Under the pieces are notes generated by a model. It did not search any database, had not been told where the DNA came from, and worked only from the letters and a program-made list of their open reading frames with translations. From Bradyrhizobiaceae bacterium Ga0074131 (GTDB lineage Bacteria > Pseudomonadota > Alphaproteobacteria > Rhizobiales > Xanthobacteraceae), in assembly GCA_001464035.1 (NCBI GenBank), contig LNEC01000018.1:24488-88487 (forward strand): a DNA stretch of 64,000 nt. The letters are read 5' to 3'. Numbering within the stretch: position 1 is the stretch's first letter; each line of letters begins with the position of its first letter. Of the stretch, positions 22,360 through 33,504 are shown piece after piece. A program made the position numbers and the translations under genes.

Positions 22360-23880
22360 TCAGTAGTCGATCTCGAACGCGTCATAGAGCCGCCGGAACA
22401 CCGCCGGCAGCACTTCCGGCAGATCCTCCGCGATAAGACCTGGCCCCGCCTCGCGCGCGGCCTCGCCGTGCATCCAGACGCCGATGCTGGCGGCCTCGAA
22501 CGCCGAAACGCCTTGCGCCAGCATCGCTGCGATCATACCCGCCAGCACGTCGCCGGCGCCGGCGGTGGCAAGCCAGGGCGGCGCGTTGGAAGCGATGCCG
22601 GCGCGCCCGTCCGGCGAGGCCACCACGGTATCCGGACCCTTGAGCAGGACGACGGCGCCGCTGCGCTCGGCGGCTGCCCGCGCCCGTTCCAGTTTCGAGC
22701 GATTGGGATGCTTGTTGCTGATGTCGCTGAACAGACGCGGAAACTCGCCTTCATGCGGCGTCAGCACGACCTGCCGCGCGTGACAGGCCTTGATCGCTTC
22801 GAACAAGCGATCGGGGCCTGTTGCGAAGCTGGTCAGCGCATCGGCATCGAGCACGAGGCTCCGCTGCGCCGACAGCGCGGTAAGGACGAAATCGCGGGTG
22901 CGATCGCCGACACCGGCGCCTGGGCCGATCACGAGGGCGTTGAGGCGCTTGTCCGTCAGCAATTCCGCCAGTTCGACCACGCCGTCGACGGCGCGTATCA
23001 TCACGGCAGTCAGCGCCGCGGCGTTGACGGCCAGCGCGTCGCGGGGCGTCGCCAGCGTGACCAGCCCGGCCCCGGCACGCAGGCACCCCCGTGCCGATAA
23101 CCGCGCCGCACCGGTCGCAGCAATGTCCCCTGACACGACGACTGCATGGCCGCGGGCGTATTTATGGCCGTCGATGCGCGGCACCGGAAACGACCGGCGC
23201 CACGTCTGCGGAACGTTCTCGAAAGTCTGCGGCGCAATTTCGGCGAGCACGTCGGCGGCGATTCCGATATCGGCCACGCGTACCTTGCGGCCGCAATGCA
23301 TCCGGCCGGGCAACAGCAGATGCGCCGGCTTGCGCCGGAAGAAAGTCACCGTTTCGGTGGCGTTGATGGCGATGCCCATCACCGCGGCGGTGGTGCCGTT
23401 GATGCCGCTCGGCAGATCAATGCTGAGAACGGGGGCGCCGTTGGCGTTGATGGCCTCGATCATCTCATAGGGTTCGCCCTCGACCGGCCGGTTGAGGCCG
23501 GCGCCGAACAGCGCATCGATGATCAAAGCGGGCTTGCCGATCGCCTGCGGATTGAACGGCAGCACCGGATGTTTCCAGCCCTTCGCCGCCGACGCTGCAT
23601 CGCCACGCAGACTGTCCCGCTCACATACCAGGATGACCGACACCTCGCGGCCGCGTGCGGCGAGTTCGGCCGCTGCCACGAAGCCGTCGCCACCATTGTT
23701 GCCGGCGCCGACGACCACCAGGATCGGCCCCTCCTCCACCAGATCCATCGCGGCCTCGGCCACCGCCTGGCCGGCGCTGAGCATCAGCGCGAAACCCGGC
23801 GTACCCGCGGCAATGGTCAGCCGGTCGGCGCGCTCCATCTCAGCGGTCGTGAGAACTTCCATGCCGAAATCCCGATCCAT
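22360..23880 (-). CDS. bifunctional NAD(P)H-hydrate epimerase / ADP-dependent NAD(P)H-hydrate dehydratase
   Basis: VVGAGNNGGDGFVAAAELAARG (epimerase), VVLTPHEGEFPRLF, VLLKGPDTVVASPDG, LATAGAGDVLAGMIAAMLAQG (dehydratase); start uncertain (23880 or 23862). Confidence 0.92.
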   Translation of the reverse strand: MDRDFGMEVLTTAEMERADRLTIAAGTPGFALMLSAGQAVAEAAMDLVEEGPILVVVGAGNNGGDGFVAAAELAARGREVSVILVCERDSLRGDAASAAKGWKHPVLPFNPQAIGKPALIIDALFGAGLNRPVEGEPYEMIEAINANGAPVLSIDLPSGINGTTAAVMGIAINATETVTFFRRKPAHLLLPGRMHCGRKVRVADIGIAADVLAEIAPQTFENVPQTWRRSFPVPRIDGHKYARGHAVVVSGDIAATGAARLSARGCLRAGAGLVTLATPRDALAVNAAALTAVMIRAVDGVVELAELLTDKRLNALVIGPGAGVGDRTRDFVLTALSAQRSLVLDADALTSFATGPDRLFEAIKACHARQVVLTPHEGEFPRLFSDISNKHPNRSKLERARAAAERSGAVVLLKGPDTVVASPDGRAGIASNAPPWLATAGAGDVLAGMIAAMLAQGVSAFEAASIGVWMHGEAAREAGPGLIAEDLPEVLPAVFRRLYDAFEIDY

Positions 23881-24056
23881 GCGCCTCATCCTGAGGCATT
23901 TTTCGTCTTTCGCACAAACTTGATACTTTAAGACTGCATATCGAATGACCTGTTTGCCTATTTTGTAGGCTTCAGTATCATCAGCAGGCCGCTTCAAGCG
24001 CGGGTACATGCCTGTTAAAAGTCTGATAACACTTCAAAATCAGGCACCGTAACAAC

Positions 24057-24073
24057 TTGGCATAGACCCTGCT
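24057..24073 (+). promoter_or_regulatory. sigma-54 (-24/-12) promoter candidate for glnB
   Basis: TTGGCATAGACCCTGCTTTT: GG-N10-GC spacing, ~180 bp upstream of glnB. Confidence 0.65.
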
Positions 24074-24225
24074 TTTGGGGAAGCCGACTTAGGATCGTCG
24101 TGTTGAGCAGCAACTGAACGGGTGTGCCCGCTGTCCGGGCCAGTTGAACGGCTTCGCATGAGGGTCCTCACCACACCATCGACGACTTGCGCGCCACGCG
24201 CGACGTGCAACAAACCGCAGTCTGA

Positions 24226-24591
<366 letters not shown>

Positions 24592-24697
24592 TCGAGCCTG
24601 CGATATTGTGTTGGGCTTGGCCCAATTGTATTGAGCATCACCGACGGTCGCCGCCCGCGGCCCGATCACGACGACCTGCAAGCCAGAAGGGGTATTC

Positions 24698-26107
24698 ATG
24701 AAGACCGCCAAAGACGTCCTTAAATCGATCAAGGACAACGACGTCAAATACGTCGACCTGCGTTTCACCGATCCGCGCGGCAAGTGGCAGCATGTGACCT
24801 TCGACATCAGCATGATCGACGAGGAAATCTTCGCCGAGGGCACGATGTTCGACGGCTCCTCGATTGCCGGCTGGAAGGCCATCAACGAATCCGACATGAC
24901 CCTGATGCCCGACCCCGTCACCGCGACGATCGATCCGTTCTTCGCCGAAACCACCATGGTCATCACCTGCGACGTGCTGGAGCCGACCACCGGCGAGCCC
25001 TACAACCGCGACCCGCGCGGCATGGCCAAGAAGGCCGAGGCCATGGTCAAGTCGATGGGCATCGGCGACACCGTGTTCTTCGGACCGGAAGCCGAGTTCT
25101 TCGTGTTCGACGACGTTCGCTACCAGACCACCCCCTACAACACCGGCTTCAAGCTGGATTCGTCGGAACTGCCGACCAATTCGGACACAGAATATGAGGG
25201 CGGCAATCTTGGTCACCGCATCCGCACCAAGGGCGGCTACTTCCCGGTTCCGCCCCAGGACTCGGTGCAGGACATGCGCTCGGAAATGCTCGGCGCGATG
25301 GCCAAGATGGGCGTCAAGGTCGAGAAGCATCACCACGAAGTCGCCTCCGCCCAGCACGAACTCGGCATGAAGTTCGACACGCTGACGCTGATGGCCGACC
25401 AGATGCAGATCTACAAATACTGCATCCACCAGGTCGCGCACATCTACGGCAAGACCGCCACCTTCATGCCGAAGCCGGTCTATGGCGACAACGGTTCGGG
25501 CATGCACTGCCACCAGTCGATCTGGAAGGACGGCAAGCCGGTGTTCGCCGGCAACAAATACGCCGACCTCTCGGAGACCTGCCTGCACTACATCGGCGGC
25601 ATCATCAAGCACGCCAAGGCGATCAACGCCTTCACCAATCCGTCGACCAACTCCTACAAGCGCCTGGTGCCGGGCTACGAGGCCCCCGTGCTGCTCGCCT
25701 ACTCCGCGCGCAACCGCTCGGCCTCCTGCCGCATCCCCTACACCACCAATCCGAAGGCCAAGCGCGTCGAGGTGCGTTTCCCCGATCCGATGGCCAACCC
25801 CTATCTGGCCTTCGCCGCGATGGTGATGGCCGGCCTCGACGGCATCAAGAACAAGATGGATCCGGGTCCGGCGATGGACAAGGACCTCTACGACCTGCCG
25901 AAGGAAGAGCTGAAGTCGATTCCGACCGTGTGCGGCAGCTTGCGCGAGGCGCTGGAAAATCTCGACAAGGACCGCGCCTTCCTCAAGGCCGGCGGCGTGT
26001 TCGACGACGACTTCATCGACAGCTTCATCGAGCTGAAGATGACCGAGGTCGAGCGCTTCGAGATGACCCCGCATCCGGTCGAATTCGACATGTACTATTC
26101 GCAGTGA
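24698..26107 (+). CDS. glnA: glutamine synthetase type I
   Basis: [33 protein letters not shown], 469 aa. Confidence 0.98.
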   Translation: MKTAKDVLKSIKDNDVKYVDLRFTDPRGKWQHVTFDISMIDEEIFAEGTMFDGSSIAGWKAINESDMTLMPDPVTATIDPFFAETTMVITCDVLEPTTGEPYNRDPRGMAKKAEAMVKSMGIGDTVFFGPEAEFFVFDDVRYQTTPYNTGFKLDSSELPTNSDTEYEGGNLGHRIRTKGGYFPVPPQDSVQDMRSEMLGAMAKMGVKVEKHHHEVASAQHELGMKFDTLTLMADQMQIYKYCIHQVAHIYGKTATFMPKPVYGDNGSGMHCHQSIWKDGKPVFAGNKYADLSETCLHYIGGIIKHAKAINAFTNPSTNSYKRLVPGYEAPVLLAYSARNRSASCRIPYTTNPKAKRVEVRFPDPMANPYLAFAAMVMAGLDGIKNKMDPGPAMDKDLYDLPKEELKSIPTVCGSLREALENLDKDRAFLKAGGVFDDDFIDSFIELKMTEVERFEMTPHPVEFDMYYSQ

Positions 26108-26157
26108 TGTAGTTCGCGGGCTTCGGTCCGCGAATGTCACGGCATCGATATCTGCAA

Positions 26158-26183
26158 AAGGCGCCCTCAACGGGCGCCTTTTT
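26158..26183 (+). terminator. rho-independent terminator of glnA
   Basis: AAGGCGCCC-TCAA-CGGGCGCCTTTTTG. Confidence 0.85.
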
Positions 26184-26219
26184 GTTTCACCATTCCCGCA
26201 ATGCCGCGACGGTCGTTCT

Positions 26220-27389
26220 TCATGCCGGCTTCGCGGTCAGCCGCCTCAACGCCGCCAGCCCGAGCACCGGCCCGGGCACCAGCATCAGGAAAGCATACTG
26301 CGGTCCGGCGGTTTCGATCAGCCAGGCAAGCATCGCGATCGAAACGATCGTGATCGAGAAACCGATGCAATTGGCGATCGTCAGCGCCGAGCCGACCAGC
26401 CTCGGCGGGGCGAAACGGGCGTTGAGCGTGGAGAATTGCGGCGAATCGCCGGCAACGACCACGCCCCAGAACAACAGGAAGGCGAGGAACAGCGGCAACG
26501 GCGCCAGGAACGCCAGCGGCGAGACGAGGCAGCACAGGCCGGACGCCGACAATTGCATAAAGGCAACGCGCGCGCTGCCGATCCCCCGCGAAAGGTAACC
26601 GCCGACCATGCAGCCGAGAAAGCCGGTGGCGATCGCCGCGAAGCTCCACATCGAAACCGTCGCGGCGTCGCTGCCGAGGCGCGCCGCCAGCAGCACCGGC
26701 AGGAACGCGTAGAAGGCGTAAAGCTCCCACATATGGCCGAAATAGCCGAAGGCCGACGCCCGGAATTCGGCCGAGCGGAAGATCGTCGCGAATGCGGCCG
26801 GGTCGAACTTCGCGCCCGCTCTAAGATGCGGCCCGTCCGGCACGAGAAGAAACATTGCCAGACCGCCGGCGATCGACACCACCGAGATCGTTAGGATCAC
26901 GCCCTGCCAGGGCAGATCGCCGCCCAAGCCGCGGATGAGATGGGGAAGCGCCGTTCCGAGCACCAACGCCCCGATCAGCCAGCCGAGCGCGAGCCCGAGG
27001 TCGCGGTCGTACCAACCTGACGCGATCTTCATGCCTACGGGATACATGCCGGCGAGAAAGAAGCCGGTTGCGAACCGCGCCGCGAGCAGCGGCAGGAACT
27101 CGCCGCCGCTCGTCACCGTCGCGGCATTGGCCGCCGCGCCGGCGAGCGTGGAAAGGAAGAAGATGATACGCGGCGAATGGCGGTCGGCGATCGCCAGCCA
27201 GGCGAAGACTAGCGTGCCGGCGATGAAGCCGAGCTGCACGGCGATGGTGATGTCGCCGACGGCGGACGCCGGCAGGCCGGCGCTGCGCTGCAGGTCGGGC
27301 ATCACCGCATTGCCGGCGAACCAGAGCGACGTCGCGGCGAACTGCGAGATGACGATCGTCGGCAGGATGCGAGCAGGAACGGAGGGCAA
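26220..27389 (-). CDS. MFS transporter
   Basis: 389 aa, ~12 hydrophobic segments, MFS-like N-terminal LWFAGNAVMPDLQRSAGL. Confidence 0.85.
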   Translation of the reverse strand: MPSVPARILPTIVISQFAATSLWFAGNAVMPDLQRSAGLPASAVGDITIAVQLGFIAGTLVFAWLAIADRHSPRIIFFLSTLAGAAANAATVTSGGEFLPLLAARFATGFFLAGMYPVGMKIASGWYDRDLGLALGWLIGALVLGTALPHLIRGLGGDLPWQGVILTISVVSIAGGLAMFLLVPDGPHLRAGAKFDPAAFATIFRSAEFRASAFGYFGHMWELYAFYAFLPVLLAARLGSDAATVSMWSFAAIATGFLGCMVGGYLSRGIGSARVAFMQLSASGLCCLVSPLAFLAPLPLFLAFLLFWGVVVAGDSPQFSTLNARFAPPRLVGSALTIANCIGFSITIVSIAMLAWLIETAGPQYAFLMLVPGPVLGLAALRRLTAKPA

Positions 27390-27573
27390 GGCGGAATTCC
27401 CGTCATGACGTTTTGAATGGTTCCTAACACGCTGCGGCGCGCAGCAGCAGCGGTGGCTTATCCCTGGGACGTCCGACGTTCGCCCTCAACCTGTAAGGCG
27501 ACCTTCACCGGAGAGATACGACATGCGCACCCCACCCGTGATGGAATTCCCGATCGAGCTCTCGCGTCCGGCT

Positions 27574-27981
27574 TCAACCCGCAACACGAAACGGATTGAC
27601 GATACGCAGGCCGTCGCCGAGCGTCATGCCGTGTTGTATGTCCTCCGACCACAATGTGTCGCAGCCGGCGTGAATCGCCGAGGCGGCGATCATGGCATCC
27701 CAGGTCGACAGGCCATACCGCTCGGCAAGACCCAATCCTGCTTCGTGGATTTCCACGGTGATGGGATGAACCGTCAACAGACCGCACAGCAGCGCCAGAA
27801 GCGCATGCGTGTCGGCCCACGACATCTGCATCTTCCGGCGCGCGACGTTGGCCAGTTCGTTGAGCACCTGGACGCTGATGGCGCCGCCGGCTTCGACGGC
27901 GGCTTCGGCAAGGTCGGCCTTGGCGGCATCGCCCGAAGCCAGGTAGACGAGGACATTGGTGTCGAAAAAGCTAGCGGGCAT
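27574..27981 (-). CDS. PIN domain ribonuclease toxin (VapC-like)
   Basis: MPASFFDTNVLVYLASGD ... LNELANVARRK ... STWDAMIAASAIHAGCDTLWSEDIQHG; acidic PIN residues. Confidence 0.88.
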   Translation of the reverse strand: MPASFFDTNVLVYLASGDAAKADLAEAAVEAGGAISVQVLNELANVARRKMQMSWADTHALLALLCGLLTVHPITVEIHEAGLGLAERYGLSTWDAMIAASAIHAGCDTLWSEDIQHGMTLGDGLRIVNPFRVAG

Positions 27982-28201
27982 TTGCCTCATCCCGATCAAA
28001 CTTGAAATCGGCAGGCAGCCGGCCGCGAAAGGCGCGCAGACGCTTCAACAGGTCCTCGCGCCCGGGCTTGCGTGCGACGCCAAATTGCTTGCGATCGGCG
28101 ACATGGATTTCAATCTCGTCCCCCTCCTTGAGGCCGAGCGCTTCGACCACAACGGCAGGCAGCCGGATGGCAAGGCTGTTTCCCCATTTTGCGACCTGCA
28201 T
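27971..28201 (-). CDS. AbrB/MazE-type antitoxin
   Basis: MQVAKWGNSLAIRLPAVVVEALGLKEGDEIEIHV; overlaps toxin start. Confidence 0.9.
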   Translation of the reverse strand: MQVAKWGNSLAIRLPAVVVEALGLKEGDEIEIHVADRKQFGVARKPGREDLLKRLRAFRGRLPADFKFDRDEANAR

Positions 28202-28218
28202 CCGCTTCGCTCCCGCTG

Positions 28219-28244
28219 GATATACACGGACTTAAATGTATATC
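28219..28244. promoter_or_regulatory. operator palindrome upstream of TA antitoxin
   Basis: GATATACA-N10-TGTATATC, exact 8-bp arms, 18 bp upstream of antitoxin ATG. Confidence 0.7.
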
Positions 28245-28377
28245 TAGAGCCGATAGAGATCAAGGGTCGGATGCCGGCGCGGCTCGGCGGCTCCAATGAT
28301 GCAGTGCCTGGCTGCATCGGCAGAGCCAAGCTGCCCTCGCTGGATCGTACGGCGCCGCCCGCGGGCGCGCCACGCGG

Positions 28378-31300
28378 CTACTCCGGCCGCCGCAGGAAGC
28401 GATCACGGTCTTCCTGCACGGAATTCCGCAGTGTCAATGCCTCCCTCGCGGCGCCGACCGATCGATCGAGGCAGAGACGCAGCATGCGGGCGAGGTCCGA
28501 CCGCCGGTACGGCTTCACCAGCAAGCGGATGTCGGACGAAACCTGGCCGTGCCGGGTGAGAGCGTCGTACGTGTAGCCGGACGTGAACAGCACTCTCAAC
28601 GAAGGGCGCCGCAGTGCCATCGTTTCGGCGAGCTGTCTGCCGTTCAGTTTTCCCGGCATGACGATATCGGTGAACAGGAGATCGAATTCCGCCCCCGCAT
28701 CCGCGATGGCCAGCGCTTCGGCCGCGTTCGACGCCACCAGGACCTTGTAACCCAGGCTCTGAAGCTGAATGATCACGTAGCCGCGCACGCTGGGGTCATC
28801 CTCCACACACAGGATCGTTTCAGCGCCACCCGGCGCGTGCAGGTCTTCCGTCGACGGCTGGAGGTCTTCTTCCTCGGCCCTCGGCAAATAGAGCTGGAAA
28901 CTGGTTCCGCGACCTGCCTCGCTGCGAACCTCGATCGTGCCGCCGGACTGCTTGGCGAATCCGAATACCATGCTGAGCCCAAGCCCGGTGCCCTGGCCGG
29001 TTTCCTTGGTCGAAAAGAACGGCTCGAAGATTCGGTCCCGGATGGCTTCGGGGATACCGGTGCCGGTGTCGGTCACCTCGATGATGATGTAGTCGCCGGG
29101 ATGATCGACTCCCCTTGTTGCGCCGGCTTTCTCGTCCAGCGTAATGTTGCTGGTGGTGAACGTCAGTTTTCCACCGTCGGGCATGGCGTCGCGGGCGTTG
29201 ATGGCGAGGTTGACGAGCGCGGAACTGAGTTGGCCGGGATCGACATGTGCCGGCCGCAGGCTGTCGCTCAGGTTTGTCTGAATCTCGATCTGCCTGCCCA
29301 GCGTCTGCGTCAGGAGAAGCGCGGTTTCGTTGACGAGCGCATTGACGTCGATCCTGGTCGGACGCAGCGGCTGCTTGCGGGCGAACGCAAGCAGATTTGC
29401 CGTCAGTGTCGAGCCCCGGTCGGCCGCGTCGCCGATCAATGCCGCGATCTGCGCAAGCTCCGGTTTGTCCTGAACCGCCTCCGCCAGAATTTCGATCGTA
29501 CCGGTGATGACCGTGAGCATGTTGTTGAAGTCATGAGCGATGCCGCCGGTAAGCTGGCCCACCGATTCCATCTTCTGCGCCTGGAAAAGCTGTTCCGCGG
29601 CCGCCCGTTTCCTTGTGACGTCCCGGACGAACGCGTTGAGGATGTGGCGATCGCCGCGGCGCAAGGCCGTCAGCGACACTTCGACGAGAATTTCTCCGCC
29701 ATCGCGATGCACCGCAGGGGCCTCGAACCTGCAACCCGCCGCGACATCCTTCCTGGCCTCTTGCAGGAAACCATTGATCCGTTGCGTGAACTCGACGCGC
29801 CGCGAAGCCGGAACGATCAGATCGGTCACGCTGACGCCAACCGCTTCCGACCGTGCCCACCCCGTCATGGCTTCGGCCTGCGGGCTCCAGTCGAGGATAA
29901 TGCAGGTTTCGTCCGTCTGGACGAAAGCATCGAGCGCCGTCTTTACGATGGCCTGCGCCATCTGCTCGCTGTCGATCAGGGCCTGATGCGCTTGCCGCTG
30001 CTCGGTAATGTTGCGTAAGACGGCCACCGCCCCGCGCAGCGTGCCGGCTTCATCTCTCAGCGGTCTTGCATTCGCGACGAAGTATTCCGGAACGCACGCA
30101 TCTTCCGGTTGAACGATGAAATCCATGTCGTCCACGCTTTCGCCGCGCAGCGCCCGCGCCAGCGCCGAACCCGACGGCGGCAGGGGCGTCACGCCGTCCG
30201 GATGGAAATAGCTGAACCGGCGCGCGCCTTCGGCCGGATAGGAGCCCGGTTCTATCCCGAACAGGCGCCGGGCGGCGATGTTGACGATGGCGATTTGCCC
30301 GCGCTCGTCGGCCGACAGGACCGGATCCTTGATGCTTGCGATGGTATTTTCAAGCAGCGCCTGCTTCGCTCTGAGTTCGGCCGCCATGCTCGCAAATGCC
30401 CTGGCGAGAATGCCGATCTCCCGCCCGCCGTCCGAAGGCACCGTCATCAATGCGCCCCGCGACAGACCTTCAACCGCGAGGGTTATCTGCTCCAGCGGTT
30501 TGGATAACGACCTTGCGATTGCGACGGCGAGCAGCGCCGCCAGCAGGATCGCGGCCCCGCCGCCGATCTGCGCTGAACGGCTCACCGCTGCCAGGCCGGG
30601 ATCGAGTTTCGAGTAGTCGGAGGCGACCAGAACCGTCAGGCCGGAGTCACCGGCGGGCCGCACGGCCGCCCTGCCGACGCCCACTCGCTTGCCGCTGCTA
30701 TCCTCCCAGAAATCGCCTTTGCTGACGGAGTCGCCTGCCAGCGCTTGATCGAATCCCGGAAAATCATCCTGGATGCGCGCCGGGACCCGCACAGCGGAAG
30801 CAGGTTCGCGACCGCGGTCGGGATAAACCGCATGATCGCCGGCAGCGTTGACCAGAAACACCTGATTTTCGGCGCTCATCTCCGCCCGAATGCGGTCGAA
30901 CCACGGTCCGAGGTCGAGATCGATCACGCCGACGCCGAGCAATTTTTCGTTGGTGGACCAGAGCGGCACTGCGACGTGCACCATCGGATTGGCAGGACGG
31001 TCGGCACCGCCATTTTCCTGCAGCACCATTGGCGAGACGTAAACGCTGTACTTTGCCCGCTGGATCGCACTCTTGAAATAGTCGCGTTCGCCCACCTGCA
31101 TCAGTTCGGCGTCAGGGACGATCCGAATTGCGCCGTTCGGACTGTCCCGGACCACGCGAACCAGTTCTCGGCCGCCATCGGCCACGCCGATAATGCGGAG
31201 CTGGGCATATTCCGATTTTGCCTTCAGCACACGTGAGAGCCGTGCCGCAATGCTTTCGCGTATGTCCTTGTCGGTTTCCTGCACGAACGGGACGGCGGTT

Positions 31301-31539
31301 CTTGCGGCACCCAGCTGCGCCACACCGTTGGAATTTTGCAGCGATGACACGTCCTCGCCGACGCTGTTCAGCAACGTTTCCAGATTGGACGCGATCAGCA
31401 TGGCGTTGGTGGCAAGCCGATCGAGTACTCTTGGAAGCGCCGCGCCGGCGATCGAATGATACGTGATGAAGCTCAGAGCGGCGGTCGTCACCAGCACCAG
31501 CGACACCATGGCGAGCGCAAGCCTGGTCGATAGTCTCAT
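28378..31539 (-). CDS. hybrid sensor histidine kinase (Cache-HAMP-PAS-PAS-HisKA-HATPase-REC)
   Basis: MRLSTRLALAMVSLVLVTTAALSF TM; GGIAHDFNNMLTVITG H-box; DTGTGIPEAIRDRIFEPFFSTK, GTGLGLSMVFG; ILCVEDDPSVRGY...LLFTDIVMPG receiver. Confidence 0.93.
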   Translation of the reverse strand: MRLSTRLALAMVSLVLVTTAALSFITYHSIAGAALPRVLDRLATNAMLIASNLETLLNSVGEDVSSLQNSNGVAQLGAARTAVPFVQETDKDIRESIAARLSRVLKAKSEYAQLRIIGVADGGRELVRVVRDSPNGAIRIVPDAELMQVGERDYFKSAIQRAKYSVYVSPMVLQENGGADRPANPMVHVAVPLWSTNEKLLGVGVIDLDLGPWFDRIRAEMSAENQVFLVNAAGDHAVYPDRGREPASAVRVPARIQDDFPGFDQALAGDSVSKGDFWEDSSGKRVGVGRAAVRPAGDSGLTVLVASDYSKLDPGLAAVSRSAQIGGGAAILLAALLAVAIARSLSKPLEQITLAVEGLSRGALMTVPSDGGREIGILARAFASMAAELRAKQALLENTIASIKDPVLSADERGQIAIVNIAARRLFGIEPGSYPAEGARRFSYFHPDGVTPLPPSGSALARALRGESVDDMDFIVQPEDACVPEYFVANARPLRDEAGTLRGAVAVLRNITEQRQAHQALIDSEQMAQAIVKTALDAFVQTDETCIILDWSPQAEAMTGWARSEAVGVSVTDLIVPASRRVEFTQRINGFLQEARKDVAAGCRFEAPAVHRDGGEILVEVSLTALRRGDRHILNAFVRDVTRKRAAAEQLFQAQKMESVGQLTGGIAHDFNNMLTVITGTIEILAEAVQDKPELAQIAALIGDAADRGSTLTANLLAFARKQPLRPTRIDVNALVNETALLLTQTLGRQIEIQTNLSDSLRPAHVDPGQLSSALVNLAINARDAMPDGGKLTFTTSNITLDEKAGATRGVDHPGDYIIIEVTDTGTGIPEAIRDRIFEPFFSTKETGQGTGLGLSMVFGFAKQSGGTIEVRSEAGRGTSFQLYLPRAEEEDLQPSTEDLHAPGGAETILCVEDDPSVRGYVIIQLQSLGYKVLVASNAAEALAIADAGAEFDLLFTDIVMPGKLNGRQLAETMALRRPSLRVLFTSGYTYDALTRHGQVSSDIRLLVKPYRRSDLARMLRLCLDRSVGAAREALTLRNSVQEDRDRFLRRPE

Positions 31540-31760
31540 ACCACCGACCACCTGGTTCGCCTTGTTTCTGATGATTGCGCTCGTTGACCGGGAAACATGG
31601 TATTTACAGCACAGAACGACCCTCAATGCCGCCGGCTTCTTTACCTCAAAGCCGTGCCATCAACATCAATCTCCAACCCCCGTAGGATTACGGGGTCTGC
31701 CGCTTCCTGGATGAATCGGTACAACCCCGCCGGGATTCGCAGGCCCGTGGGGCCCGACGG

Positions 31761-32531
31761 CTAGCCGGTCCGCCGTTGCGCGACCAGTGCCGCCCCGAAC
31801 GCCTGAAACAGCGCGCGGTTGATCGGATTTCGCTGCGGATCGTACTCCGCGTGCCATTGGACGGCGAGTGCAAAGCCGGGTGCATCCGCGATCCGGATGG
31901 CCTCGATCGTGCCGTCCTCGGCCACGCCCTCGACCACCACCCGCTCGCCAGGCTCCAGGATGCCCTGGCCGTGAAGAGAATTGACGCGGATGGTCTCGCA
32001 ACCCAGCAGCGTTGCAAAGGCGCCGCCGGGAACGAGATTGACGTCATGGCGGTCGGCGAAAACGACCGTGGGATCCGGATGGATCTCGCCGGTCTCCAGC
32101 CGCGGCATCCGATGGTTCAGGCGCCCCGGCAAGTCGCGGATTTCGGGGTGCAGCGAGCCGCCAAAAGCCACGTTCATCTCCTGCAGGCCGCGGCAGATGC
32201 CGAACAGGGGTATGCCGCGGGCGACGCAGGCCTGGGACAGCGCCAGCGCCAGACCGTCGCGCTGCAGGTCGTAGGGTTCGTGGCTGGGGTGCGGTTCGGT
32301 GCGAAAATGCGTCGGGTGAACGTTGGCTCGGGCACCGGTCAGGATCACGCCGTCAACCACATCCAGCAGGGCGCCGATATCAGTAATTTCGGCACAGCCG
32401 GCGAACATCAGCGGCAGCGCGCCCGCGACTTCGGTCACCGCGCGCAGATTGCGCTCGCCGGTCATCTGCGTCGCAAATCGATCCTCCACGCGATAGGCGT
32501 TTGCGATCACCCCGACGACCGGCCTCCTCAT
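31761..32531 (-). CDS. gamma-glutamyl-gamma-aminobutyrate hydrolase family (class I glutamine amidotransferase)
   Basis: IPLFGICRGLQEMNVAFGGSLHPEIRDL, VQWHAEYDP, VNSLHGQGI. Confidence 0.9.
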   Translation of the reverse strand: MRRPVVGVIANAYRVEDRFATQMTGERNLRAVTEVAGALPLMFAGCAEITDIGALLDVVDGVILTGARANVHPTHFRTEPHPSHEPYDLQRDGLALALSQACVARGIPLFGICRGLQEMNVAFGGSLHPEIRDLPGRLNHRMPRLETGEIHPDPTVVFADRHDVNLVPGGAFATLLGCETIRVNSLHGQGILEPGERVVVEGVAEDGTIEAIRIADAPGFALAVQWHAEYDPQRNPINRALFQAFGAALVAQRRTG

Positions 32532-32658
32532 GGCATGGCTTCCAATCTCACGTCGCAAGTCTCGGGCAGACAAGTCTCGGGCAGACAAGTCCCGGTTGGA
32601 TCATGCCTGCCGCCCTGTACCGGATCAATATGCCACGCCGCGGCGCCGGCCTGCATTG

Positions 32659-33351
32659 CTATTTCCGCGTGAAAGCGTCCTTGGAATCGATGGCCTCGGC
32701 GCTCGGCAATCCCGCGGCCTGAAGCGCCCTGCCCGCGGCATCGCCCGCGCCGTTCAACCACGGCAACTTCGCCTCGATGCCGCGGCTCACGGGATCGCCG
32801 AGCGCGCCGCCGAAATCGAGCGGCCACACGCCGTTCGGCACCACCTCGGCCGACACGCCGCGAAGCCGGATGCCCTTTCCCAGCACGCCCTCGATATTGT
32901 CTGGCGATACCACGCGTGCCGTGGCGGGATCGGCAGGGTCGGCAAAGCTGACCAGCACCGGGATCACCTCCCCCGTCACGGGCACCGTGCCGGTCGCTCG
33001 GCTCATCTGATTGAAGGTGACGTTCTGGCCCGCGGCCTTGTAGGCGCGCAAGGCTACATAGTTGATCTCGTCGAGTTCGAGCGATTTGCCGGTATGCGCC
33101 AGCAGCGCGACCAGGTTCTTGCCGCCGCCGAGATCGACGAACACGGCATCGCCTTTGGTGCTGGTCTTGCCGCCGCGGCTGTAGCTTCGGTCGGGGTGAA
33201 CCGCCATGACGCCGGAAGCCGATTTGACGCCTTCAGGCGTTTCGACCTCGACGGTCAGACGGTATTTGTGATTGGGCCGGTTGATCCTGATCTGGTCGCC
33301 GATCACCAGCGCAGCCAGCAGCAGCAGCGGACCGACGAGTTTGAAGTTCAT
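32659..33351 (-). CDS. hypothetical protein with N-terminal TM/signal segment
   Basis: 230-aa ORF MNFKLVGPLLLLAALVIGDQIRINRPNHKYRLTVEVETPEGVKSASGV... Confidence 0.7.
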   Translation of the reverse strand: MNFKLVGPLLLLAALVIGDQIRINRPNHKYRLTVEVETPEGVKSASGVMAVHPDRSYSRGGKTSTKGDAVFVDLGGGKNLVALLAHTGKSLELDEINYVALRAYKAAGQNVTFNQMSRATGTVPVTGEVIPVLVSFADPADPATARVVSPDNIEGVLGKGIRLRGVSAEVVPNGVWPLDFGGALGDPVSRGIEAKLPWLNGAGDAAGRALQAAGLPSAEAIDSKDAFTRK

Positions 33352-33504
33352 TGCCGATAATCCCTCGCCATCCCGCGACCGGTATTTGAGGCTTCGCTTC
33401 GCACGGCCAATGCGTCAGCGTCAAACCGGCGCCGGGTCACGCTTGATCCCGGGCGCGTTTCGCTGAAGAGTGCCGCCGGAAATCGACTTGAAGGGGGATC
33501 ACAC

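Noticed and set aside
24638-26170. 510-aa minus-strand ORF opposite glnA
   Set aside because: Mirror frame of a highly conserved gene; no recognisable domain.
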